64,000 bases of DNA from positions 24,833-88,832 of the forward strand of contig AZLU01000177.1 of NCBI GenBank assembly GCA_002224055.1, given 5' to 3'. The position numbers and the translations under genes are program-made. Positions 46,885-57,540 of the stretch are shown here, one piece after another. The stretch comes from Pezizomycotina sp. ARF18. Lineage: Eukaryota; Ascomycota. Below the pieces are notes generated by a model. The model made no database searches. It saw only the letters and a program-made list of their open reading frames with translations, and had not been told where the DNA came from. Positions within the stretch are counted from its first letter, which is position 1; each line of letters opens with the position of its first letter.

Positions 46885-47427
46885 ACTAATGTGGGGCGCC
46901 ACCCTGCGATACCAGCGAGCCAGTGACCAGTCTAATGCTAAGATCAATGTCAAGAAAAATTATACCAAAGAGCCGACGAGCCAGACACCACAACTTAAAC
47001 TTCAATTATATTTTCACCAAAATATAAACAAAACAATAACGACGAATAACTCAACAATCACTTATTTAAATATTACGAAACGAAAAACTACGAATAAATA
47101 AAACTATAATTACGACATATTCAAATTTTAAAAATTTTCGGGCAGATTTAGATTTTTAATAATTTTTAAAGTATCGTCTATATATAAAATTTCGTTTCAC
47201 ACATAAATTTTTATAATAATTATCGATTACGTAACAAAATTCGCTGGCACTACTTAATTTTATTTGATCTTCTTAATATTTAAGGATTATTTAGTTATAT
47301 AGTTACTTAATATAAAAAATTATTCTATCGTTGTCGAGTTAAAATTATAATATTTTATTAATTTTTAGTGTGTTTTTCGACTGGCTCGCTGGTAGGTGGT
47401 GGCTCGCAGGTGGTGCCCCACGTTAGT
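46885..47427. mobile_element. AT-rich inverted-repeat element (MITE-like), no ORF
   Basis: The left end, ACTAATGTGGGGCGCCACC (46885-46903), is mirrored at the right end (reverse complement ACTAACGTGGGGCACCACC, ending 47427), with 17 of 19 bases shared. Further in, both ends carry ACCAGCGAGCCAG, with an extra short insert on the right arm. The repeated CGAGCCAG occurs twice on the left. The interior (about 46990-47370) is very AT-rich and non-coding. No convincing target-site duplication was seen, so the exact ends and superfamily are uncertain. A short non-autonomous DNA transposon is the best reading. Confidence 0.7.
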
Positions 47428-48260
47428 GGCGTTGTCGCATTTTGCCGTGTTTGTGTCTTGGTGCGGAATTTCCGCAACGTTATATTAAAAAATATTCTAC
47501 GCTGCTAAATGCCGCGCATCTCTGACGACAGCAATGCTCTACTCTGTTTCTCTCTCAAGAAGTAACCTCATTAAGTCGAAACCAAACCCTGAACGTCACG
47601 ACAAAATAAAATTCCTTTTTATTACGCATTAGAAAAGAATCCAATCAGTTACATCTTCTCTAGCAGCTCCATCAAGTATCGTCCTATTGCTTCTGAGGAT
47701 GAAAATATGCTCAATGTTTACAGCTACTTTTTAGCTTATAGGTGATGTCGAGACCCTTTTCTTTCCCCTGTTACAAAAATTAATTTTAGTGGCTTGGTAC
47801 TGACATACGCGACGGCCTGTTGGGGGTTTCGGGAAGTTGACTGAAGGCAAAAGCTAAACATCATGCAAATCTGTCGCCAGGTTTAAAAAAAAGTTTCGCT
47901 TTGCAAATAAACAGAAGCTCGTTGGACCATACGAACACGGGAGACGGGCTCACACAGGACTCTTTCGTCCGAGTGCTCAGTTGTGTCCAACTTCCGGACG
48001 AAAGGCTCCACTGCCCAGTGCCTCTTTTCATATGAATGGCCCGCTCATGCAGCGTGAGAAAGAGAGTTTATCAGAAACTAATGCCGTTCGGATACTTCAG
48101 CCTTTCGGATAATCCTTAAAACAGTGCTCTTCGTTCGGTGAGAGGCGTTGGCGTTGGCGTTGGCGTCAATCTCAGGCCACCTAGTGAAGATCAGTTCTTT
48201 CCTTCTTTCTTTCTTTATTTCTTTTTCTTCTCCTTTTGTTTACAGTCCGTCCCTTCTCCC

Positions 48261-48295
<35 letters not shown>

Positions 48296-49494
48296 TCTCC
48301 GTGTACGTTGCGGTTTTTGTCATGCTTTTTCCTCATCCTTTCGTTCTTTTTCCACCCTCCTCATGTTCCTTTTCATTTTTCCTTTTTTGGCTTTCCAGAG
48401 GGTTCAATATTAATCCATCAGCACTATTATATTTAGATACTTATTACACACTCTCTCTCACATACATACACACCAAAAAACTTAAAATCAACACTGGTCA
48501 ATAATAATGTCCCGCAGCTGTTCCGTTTGCTTTTACTTTCTGCAGAAGTCTGCTTCTACCTCGAACCATTGGATGATGTGCGAAGATTTGATTAGCCTTG
48601 CTAGAGACCCACTAGGAAGCAAAGGCGGCCATCCAGAGCCTAAAAAACTTGCTCGACCGTCTTCATGAATTGTTAACCCGTAGCTGTTACAAATCGATCA
48701 CCACATGTTTCTTCGCTCGTTTTTTCTTTCCTCCCCGTCGCCGTTTCTGCTTAAGTATCTTTCTATAATATATGCGAAGCATTTGACGTGCACCTAGAGA
48801 GAAAAATTGCAGCAGCTTCGTCGGCTTGCATCAGTATTACCCGGCTGCTATTTGGTACGTCCCCCGCCCTATCGTTATGTCATGAGCAACTCTCATTCAA
48901 TCTCCGCCAGGTTCACTCGTTCCTTTCAAGCATTTTGCTCGCTCCACTAAACAACTCACTTAACGGACCTCCTCTTCTGTCAGTTTGCCGAAACACTTAC
49001 CACATACATGGTTTCATATCGGTATATGGAGGTAACAGTAGCAGAAAAATAAGTGGCAAGTTGTAATCATCTTTGCACGTGTTTTGACGCTATGGGCAGC
49101 CTTCGCGATTATCGCATCATATTTACGGTGCGTGTGTGATGCACTCACTTCCCAGCGTGGGTTTCCACGGGATGGTGCATGGGGTGAGCCAAAAGGCGTC
49201 GGTATATCCCTATTGAGAACAAATTGGAAGAGCCGGTCCGAAACCGCGACTCATATTCATACTTTAAACATCCGAACCCGGTCCTTCTTTTAATTTTCTT
49301 AATTGTGATTCGTGAATTTTAAAGTCCGGACATACTTACCATTGAGATCAATGCTCAAATTTTCTCTTCGAGGAATATGGGAAAAATAAATAAAGCCGCT
49401 GTGGTACTACTAAGTAGGAAAACAACGTGCGATTGCACTTTTTTTTTTTTCTTTTTTTCTTTCCGATTGAATCCTCAGTCACACTTTCACCTAG
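47428..49494. other. Intergenic with strong pyrimidine tract; possible small ORF at 48507
   Basis: No recognised gene. At 48195-48294 a TTTC-rich region ends in a run of 32 T, followed by an A-rich leader (CACACCAAAAAACTTAAAAT) and an ATG at 48507. This arrangement is typical of highly expressed fungal promoters. The frame from that ATG is short (MSRSCSVCFYFLQ..., 53 codons to TGA 48666-48668). TTCTGCAG inside it could be a splice acceptor. I cannot tell a small gene from the first exon of something larger. Confidence 0.35.
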
Positions 49495-50055
49495 TTGAAA
49501 CGAGGACACGAAAACATCGCTGAAGCCTCCTCAACAGCTATTCCTTTCCTCCGTCGTTTCTCGATCACAGCTGCCTTTTCTTGTAAGTTTGAAGATCCCC
49601 AAGCGAACGACGGAACGCACGGGACAGGGGTTCACACGGGAGGACTTCTCCCAGAGCCGTCTTCCTTACCTGGATTTTCGTCAATATTGCTCGAAATTGT
49701 CCGACCTTCTGTCTCGGAACGTTCCTCTAGTGCCTTGGTGCTCTGGACGGGTATCAGTAGCTCTTAGCAAGCAGTTTGAGCTGAACTGGGCAGAGGAAGC
49801 TATCATGTCTCCACAGATATCATTTTTAATTACTCGAAAAAGATCTTACCATTTATAGCTTGCAGGAAGTCCGGACAACACGACGCTCGCCTGACACGCA
49901 CTTTGGAATTAGAAACTGCTCTGCATAATGAAGTAGCAGCTTTACAAGGGTGTCGATTGCCAAATTTCGTATTCCTGAAATGCGTCTCGCATCATAATGA
50001 CCTTAGAAAGAAACCCGACGTTGACCACCTATTGCGCCCACTCGTTTCTTTCTAA
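49495..50055 (+). CDS. Possible uncharacterised gene, exons uncertain
   Basis: Protein-like sequence appears in linked frames. MKRGHENIAEASSTAIPFLR opens at 49495 and meets a donor-like GTAAGT near 49582. A frame from about 49620 reads REDFSQSRLPYLDFRQYCSK and VALSKQFELNWAEEAIMSP. A stretch with no ATG (49869-50055) stays open for over 60 codons (ARLTRTLELETALHNEVAAL...VDHLLRPLVSF) and ends in TAA. The pieces could form one gene with introns. No family is recognised. Confidence 0.35.
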
Positions 50056-50869
50056 TTAAGAAAAGATTTTCCTTTGACTCTGTGACCAGATTACTATCAA
50101 TGTACTTCTTAAGCAGTAGACTTCACACCACCAGTAAAGTGACTACTTAACTACTTACCTCTTTTAAATAGAAGCTATATTAGCTTCTAGATATTATTAT
50201 TATTATTATTATACTTATCATTAATACTACTACTTACTGATCTCAATAATATATGTAAAGGAAAAAAATAAAGCAGAGAATTAAATAAAGCAAAGAGTTT
50301 TAAAATAGCACTACCACTGCTACTGCTACCTTACGGCCCTTTTTTCCCTTCTTCTAGCTCTTCCGACTCGGGAACGTTGCTTCCCTACTTTGGTATCTAA
50401 CAGCCAAACAAAGCAATAAGCGCTATCACTGGTCTTTTTCACTTTATACTACTGTTTTTCCTCTGCAATTGAACTAAAATAGTAGAGCACTTGCCTACTA
50501 ACGCCAACGAAGCAAAATTATTAATATTATTATTACTAGCTTCTTCTTTCTTTCTCCTCCTACTCCCTCGAACTAGAAATAGAGAAAGAGAGGTAGATAA
50601 AAAGATGAACATCATGACGGGTACTCAATCCGAAAACTTTAATATCCTTAAAAGAATCTCTCCTTCAAGTCAAGCCTCGGTGGTACAAACTCTGCCATAG
50701 TCCTTTCCAGTCTTTGTCGCCTTCCCACGTACACACGCGCATACACACTCGTTTGACGTCTTGTTTTTTTCTCTTGGAAACAGATCGAAGATCGTTGCCT
50801 TTACGTTCTTTTCTACGGCTATAGGTGGTCTATATTTAGAAGCTTCTTCTTAGAAGTGTCCGCTTCACT
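50056..50869. other. Chitinase upstream region
   Basis: AT-rich with an (ATT)n run near 50192-50211, CT-rich segments and CACACGCGCATACACACT at about 50730. No gene is supported. Confidence 0.45.
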
Positions 50870-52228
50870 ATGAGCCCGCAAGAAGCGCCGAAAATGTTCT
50901 TCAATGCGGTTTACTACCCGAACTACCGCATCTACAGGAACCAACCGCCCTCATCCCTTCCGCTGAACTTATTACCCATGTGTTTTACGCTTTCGCAAAT
51001 ATTCAGGAGAACGGTGAAGTTGAGGTACGTCAGATATGCGAGATATGGAAGTTATAAGCTGCCAACCACCACAAAACTCCAAATTATATATATAAGTGCT
51101 ATTATGCGTTTAAGTCTGACACTACTTCCCTTTTTTCAAAAACATCAGCTCTCGGATACATGGCAGACACGCAGATGCAGGTTGACGGCTGCCAGGGCTG
51201 TCTCGGAAGCTTCGGCATGATGAAAGCGCAATGGCCTCACCTGAAGCTTCTTCTCAGCATTGGCGGTGGCGCTGCGACTCAACGCTTTATAGACGTTTCT
51301 GCACATCCCCAGAAAAGGGACAGGCTCGCTTTTACCTGCAGGGTTCTGGTTGAGAAGTACAGGTTGGACGGAATTGACGGTATTGCTATTTTGGCTGTCT
51401 TGCTTTCATTTTTTTTTTTCTTAGTTCCGGTAAACCGAAAATATAATATACTGGACATTCTACTTACTTGAAAATGCCGTTAATAATTCTATAATATCTT
51501 TTTTCTTCTCTTTCCTTTTCTTTTTTCTTATATCTTCTTTTTCTACAGTTGATTGGGAGGGCCCGTCCAATGACGAGCAAAAGGCCAACTTCACGGCCCT
51601 CATCGCCCAGCTCCGACAGCACCTGCCGATGAACGAATTCCTCCTATCCGCAGCTTTTGCCGCCGGCGAGTGGGCCCTCCGTTGGATTGACCTGCCTAGG
51701 GTGCAGCAGCTTCTGGACATCGTTAATCTCATGGCCTACGACTTCTGCGGACCCTGGAATAACCAGGCGGGCTACCACTCGCAGCTCTACTCGCCGAAGG
51801 ACCGCCCGACGACGCGGCCAAGCTCTCCGGGGATGCTGCGGTGCAGTACTGCCTGAGCAAGGGCGTCCCTCCCGGCAAGATCCTCCTCGGTATACCAGCT
51901 TACGGGAGGTCCTTCCTCGGCGCTTACGGACCCGGTCAAACCTCGCACGGCGGCGCTGGGGAAGACGGCACTTTCGAGTACAAGGATCTACCGAGGCCGG
52001 AAACCAAGAGTTCGTGGACACGGAGTGCGTCTCCGCGTTCTCGACGGGTGAAGAGGTCGGGTTCATCTCGTACGATAACCCTACTACTGTGGCGAAGAAG
52101 GGAGAGTACGCGAGGAACAATAAGCTCGGTGGTGTATTCTTCTGGAGCGGCACCGGCGATGTTCCTCCGGAGATAGAAGCCTTGTTTTGGCTAGCTACAG
52201 GGCCATGCATCCTGACTATCTCAATTAA
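50870..52228 (+). CDS. Glycoside hydrolase family 18 chitinase, no signal peptide
   Basis: GH18 chitinases cleave beta-1,4-N-acetylglucosamine polymers by substrate-assisted catalysis. ATG 50870 gives MSPQEAPKMFFNAVYYPNYR, with no hydrophobic leader, then LITHVFYAFANIQENGEVE up to donor GTACGT (51025). Exon 2 starts at 51149 with LSDTW and carries the substrate-binding LKLLLSIGGG. The second intron (51380-51548) splits the catalytic motif: joined, it reads DGIDVDWE, the Glu being the acid. Exon 3 has NLMAYDFCGPWNNQAGYHS, GIPAYGRSF, GFISYDNP and GGVFFWSGTGD, and ends RSLVLASYRAMHPDYLN at TAA 52226-52228. About 350 residues, catalytic domain only, no chitin-binding module. This resembles the fungal subgroup A type used in autolysis and wall turnover, often exported without a classical signal. 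Frame breaks near 50975, 51161, 51810, 52010 and 52165. Confidence 0.93.
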
Positions 52229-52981
52229 GAGGAGGAACATAGGCTTTGCCGTTAGTTGAAGAACTGCATTCTGTTTTACGGTGTTAGTCTCAGTAGAAAC
52301 TGCCTCAGTTCATTGTTACGGCTTGTTATAGATCCTTAGATGGTATAGGGAAAAGTGCTTTCTTTGATTCTTCCTTTGTCTTGCGTTTTTATTATTCTCC
52401 TCTAATAACTAATAAACAGCAATAAATTCTTTAATCCCTGAAACTCAATGAAAACGATAAATATTCACGAAAAAAGGAAGAGATTTATATCCTTCTTGAC
52501 GAGCAGTAGTAGTGAGGTTGTCGTGATACAAAGATCCAAGGAGGGTTGATCCCAGTTTGAAACTCTGATATATAAACTTCGGCTATTGTGCAGCGATTAT
52601 TGGCTGGGTGATGCTTTCCACGTTCCGCGTTGTTTTTATGCTGATCGATTCGCTTTTATTATGTCATACCACGAGCTTATAAGACCATAAATTTTTTCAC
52701 GAGCCGATGCTAAGAAGCACCCCCCCCCACCTTTTTCCTTTTTCTTTCATACCTTCTCATCGCCGAAGAGGGGAGAAGACACGGGAAACTACCTATCTAC
52801 GAATCACTGTGCACAATAGAAGCATCTAGATGAGATGATATAACCTGGTCTTCTCTTGGTTTTAGTTATTCACTTCGCTACAATCTAGAAGGAACATCAG
52901 CCATCGCTACGAGACCAAGAATATCGCGTACGCGCGTTCCATTCTTAAAGCCACGTTCGCCACCCGGAACGAGCCGCAGGC
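52229..52981. other. Spacer between chitinase and DUF1776 gene
   Basis: AT-rich 3' region with a C9 run at about 52720, then a possible leader. No gene. Confidence 0.5.
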
Positions 52982-54431
52982 ATGTCCAACGAACAGTTCT
53001 ACAACATATTCCGGAACCTGAAGGACCAAGCCTTCAAGGCCGCGGATAAGGTAGACGAGCACTTCGATTCGCTCGCGGCACCATACGGGACCAATGGACG
53101 AATTCGAGCTGGGTTCCGGCGTCCGTCAAACCTTCACCGCCACCACCCCGCCTTCGACCTCGCTCTCTAGGGCCGCCGGTAATGATGGCTTGGTTGATTG
53201 GTTCGTAAGCCATAGGTGATTACTGCAGGTTTGGCCGCCGTCGGAGCTGGCAGTGTGTTTGGCTCGTGAAGGGAAGGAGGATCGGTGAGCGGAGGAGAAA
53301 GAAAGCTGCGAGGTCGCTGAATGGGCGAGGAAGGAGGTTGTCGGTGGGTGTCTACCTTTCCCCTATACTCCTATTTGGTATAATCTTACTCAAAGGTTTC
53401 TCGAGTAGTTGTCCACGGATCTGGGCACGAAGCCCTCGTACGTTCTGTCGTCCACGACCTCGACAAGCGTGGTTTCATAGTCTACGTCGTCGTCTCCACC
53501 CCGAAGACGAAGCGGCAGTAATTTCCGACGCCGACGCCAGCCACACTAAAATGGAAAAGAGCGGTATAACCCCGCTCAACCTCGACATCCTTGATCGGCC
53601 TCGGCTCAATCCGCCGTCGATAAATTCTCCCAATCGCTGCGGGCTCCGCAGACGGCTTTTCCCGGGGCATTGCCGCACCACCTCCGCTTGACTTCCGTCA
53701 TTATCATCCCCGACGCGCATTACCCCACGGTCCATCGAGAGTATACGATAGAGCACTGGAGCTATACGTTCAACCTGAAGCTCGTGCAGACGCTCGCCAT
53801 CGCGCAGCTGTTCCTTCCTTTACTAGCGGACTACAAAGCGCGGCTACTATTATAACACCCTCGATCCCGCACTCACTAAACCTCCCCTTCCACGCACCCG
53901 AAGTCGCGGCGATCAGCGCCCTCGGCGTCATAAAATCTCTACGCCGCGAAGTCCGCCCCTCGGGCGTTAAAGTCATCTGGATCAGGACCGGTAACTTCGA
54001 GTTTAACAGCGGCGCGGATAAAGAGAAAGTCAGCAAGGATAAGCAATTGGTCGCTAGCACGGCGCGAGCGGATGTATTGTCGTGCCGGCGAACGTGAGGG
54101 CTGCGTACGGACGGAACTACGTGAGCTCGTCGCAGTCGAATCCGGTGACGAAGCCGAACGTGAGGGGGACGAGTCCTAAGAGCCTCCACTGGGCTGTTTT
54201 TGATTCTATTACGCGCAGGCATATTAAGGAGGTGCACAGGGTGGGTAATGGGAGCGTCTGTTATGACGTCATTGGCGGTATGCCCCGGAGGGTTTGGTTT
54301 GCTGGATGATGGGTATTAGTCGGGCACCGCTGGAATCTGGGCGAACGGCTTCGGGGCCTGGCAAAGGATCTCCCGGAGGAAGCAGTTCAAGCCTGGAAGG
54401 GAGCGCGGAGTGGGAGAAGGTCGACAAATAG
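52982..54431 (+). CDS. DUF1776 family protein, short-chain-dehydrogenase-like, frames broken
   Basis: A fungus-specific family of unknown function with a membrane-anchored N-terminus and an SDR-like Rossmann domain. ATG 52982 reads MSNEQFYNIFRNLKDQAFK and DKVDEHFDSLAAPYG. A hydrophobic segment VITAGLAAVGAGSVFG is followed by a basic patch (GRRIGERRRKKAARSLNGRG). After a short intron-like stretch comes VVHGSGHEALVRSVVHDLDK with RGFIVYVVVSTPEDEAAVI, then LRLTSVIIIPDAHYP, FNLKLVQTLAIAQLFLPLL, PANVRAAYGRNYVSSSQ and GSVCYDVIGG, in family order. The true end is likely EGSAEWEKVDK at TAG 54429-54431, since the frame ending at 54309 is truncated relative to the family. At least six frame changes. The catalytic YxxxK of active SDRs is not evident, so enzymatic activity is doubtful. 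Confidence 0.9.
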
Positions 54432-57022
54432 ATGCCACTTTTGACTTATTAAGCGCCTGCGAAGTCGTGGTTGCAGGATATCATCCTCAAGGACTCATCA
54501 ATGAAGTCGAAAATACAAAACATTTGATTATAATAATGCACTGTCCTTACACAAAGCGGTTCGTTTTGGTTCCTTTATTTTTTTTTTTTTTCTTCTATCC
54601 TCTCATCAAGGATCCCACAATCCCCCTATTATCTTTTAATGAACTATCTTCTCACGACCTATCATCACCAAGCTATCACGCTTTTTTTTTTATTATATAT
54701 CATTACCAATGGAGTTTTAATGCCCTTTTACCCCAAAGTTGTAAGTTATGGATATCACCACTCATGGAAGAGGAGGAAGGTTCTAGTATATAGATAACCA
54801 ACTTATTATCTCTTCTCTCAATCTATTCTCCACTCACTTTATACTGCGCTGGCTTTCTTTTTTCTTTTTTTTTTTCTCTGTTCATAGCTCTGGTTAGCAC
54901 CCATCATAGAATGAAGCGACGCGGTATAACATAGAAAAACAATATACGTTAAAATTCATAGAGATTAATGCTGACAGGATGTGTCCCGAGGCAGATGCTC
55001 TTTTTTTAAATTTCGCGCTGCAAGCAAAGGCATTTGCTCCGCAGCGCACTTTTTCAGTGATGAAAACGAAGAGCGTCCCTTCGAAACCAGCAAGATGAGT
55101 ATTTGTTATGAATTCTTTCTCGTGCTAAAGCGGCAGTGGTGGTGCTGGCTTTCTTTATACACGAATAATCGGTGCATGTTTTTATATTTGATTTAATATT
55201 TGTGTTGGTTGAATAAATACTTAAGTAATTACTTAGAAGAGTAGTATTTAATTTTTATTTTTATTCGATTGATCTGATTTTAATCCTGTTGACGACAACC
55301 GCAATCCAAGATCGTCAATTCTTCAATAATTCAAGTAAAACCCTACTAAGTAACCAAATACCTCATTCCCGTCCCGCCAAACTCCGATCCTCTCAACATC
55401 CTCATTCAGCATCGCAGAAACCCGAAGAAATCAGTTCGGCGATTACAGCCCTTCTGCCAGCCTGTTCAGCGACGGCCCACCTTCTAATCCTCTACTCCGT
55501 TCTTCCTTTTGACTTTTTCGTATTTGAAAGCGGCTGTTATAATCCTGGCCTTGATATTTTTCTAGCAAGCTAACCCCGGCGTCTCTCTATGTAGGCGACT
55601 ACATTGAGCCTTGGTGGCAGATTGGAACGCATCTCCCCTTGTCTATTAATCCCAAACATATACAGGCAGGTATAGAACCCCCTCAGGCTTTCTCTTTTCT
55701 TTTCACAGGGACATTGACAGGACTAGCATGCATTAAAGAATTTCTCACGATTTCTCTTTTGAATATTCAGCCTTGCATTAAGTAACTAAAATCTCGCGTA
55801 ATTTATCACAGATGTAGCAGCTGACAGTTTTTCTTTTCGTTCTTTCTGATGTTTCTAGAAGCCTTTTGATCTGTTTTGACACTCTCGCAATTTCATTGGT
55901 TATACATTTCCGCCGTTCGGGGTATGTCCGAGGAGGACTTGCCATCTTTGGAGCTCTGTGAAAGTTTAACAGACGAATATTAAAGTTCGTTTTTGATGAA
56001 CTTCGCGCCTTCCGTTGAGTGCTAAACGGCGCAATTCGGGGCTTCTCGGGAGGTGGCTTTTACGTTTCAATTATGGGTAAAGGAGAAATGGAACATCTCC
56101 AATTGTTTCAAGTGGTATTCGTTTAGTCGGTCCTTTTTATTTCCACCTTCGAACTCTCGCTTGGAGACAAAGATCGCTAACAGGATACGAAGCTTCGCAA
56201 GGCTTTTTGGCTCATGCATTTCGTTTCGTTTCCGTGAAACAAATTTTCGTTTACCAAACGAGATCTTCGAGCCCTACTACCTTTTTGGTTGTACGGAAGG
56301 GCCCTCTTCCGTCTAATTTCCAAATATTTGGATTGAACGAGAGGTTATAAGTATTTGTCAAAAGCAGAGAATGATAGAGCAAGAGCAAGGAACTAGCCGT
56401 ATCATTGGGGATCCTCATTCCGCATTTCCTAATTCCGGGTGACAGAAAGAGGATCTGGATCAGGATTTCAAATCCGTCTGGAATCAAGCATCTTTGTTTT
56501 CTCGAACGCCATCGAGAGCCGCCATGCGGTCGCATAACTATACCAAAAATAACGAAGCGAAGCGCGATCGCAGAGATTTTGCTTCAAAGAGGAAAAGCAA
56601 GACATTCGGTGGGGTAGGGCAGAAAAAAAAAAGCAATGAAATTGATTGGAATATTTTGTGTACTACTCTGCGACCAGTTAGTAGACTGTAGCACCTTCGT
56701 CACGGAATGCGCGTTGCCCTCAGTCCTGTTTTTTATAACTGTGGAATTTCCCGTTTCAGCTCTCGAGGCTTTGATGAATTCCAAATCATTTTTTGACCCG
56801 CCGGGGCTCTCTGCTTAACAGTTCTTGGCTTCTAATCAAAGAAGGAAGATCCGCGTCCCTTTTGTATACGCGTTCACGCAAAAATATACATCTGGAATGG
56901 AAATAAGCCGTGGAAATAAGGTAGGGTGGGAAGTTGTTGGACAATATAGCGTTGGTAATGCCAAATCCTCAAACCCCACATTGGTTCACCAACCACCGCC
57001 GGCTAGTCAAATCGAAAAAATT

Positions 57023-57055
<33 letters not shown>

Positions 57056-57540
57056 ACTTATCCACCAGAACGCACGTCGTCGTCTCCTGTATTCTCTCAT
57101 CACGAGCAAGCCTCTTTAATTTATACAGCGGATACCTGAACGTCTATCGCCTTCGAGTACAGAAGAGAAGCAAGAGCTGCATTCTATTCACGCTTTTGAT
57201 TTGCCCCCTACCCTGAGTTTCTATTTGTGGGACTCTCCTACAGCAAGATCCGGCGCAAAAAAGAAGGACGAAGCAAGAAGGAAAAAAAAGAAAAAAAGCG
57301 AGGGAGTTTAAATCCTCAAAAAGTAAAAAAAATTTCACACCAATTTTGCCTGTATACATCCGTGTCCGGCCGATTATCCAGATATACCCTCCACTCCTGA
57401 TACCGTGGAATTCCAAAACCTAATTATACAGGCACCTCGCTAGTTAGCTGTGCGTGTGTGCGTGTGTGCGTCTCCCTTCTCTTCTTAATTTCTAAACTGC
57501 TGCAGACAGTCTTGCAAGGAATATTTCTTTTTAAGTCAAT
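54432..57540. other. Intergenic; possible membrane-protein fragment near 55.3-55.8 kb
   Basis: About 3.1 kb. Between 55289 and 55800 coding-like pieces appear in three frames: SASQKPEEISSAITALLPAC, then RRNQFGDYSPSASLFSDGPP, then a hydrophobic YLKAAVIILALIFF, then SLYVGDYIEPWWQIGTHLPL. A broken membrane-protein gene is possible, but I could not join the pieces or name a family. The rest has no supportable gene. It contains poly-T near 54578-54591 and a (CA)n repeat. Confidence 0.35.
57025..57053. repeat. (CA)n microsatellite
   Basis: About 14 CA units, roughly 490 bp upstream of the bZIP start codon. Confidence 0.9.
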
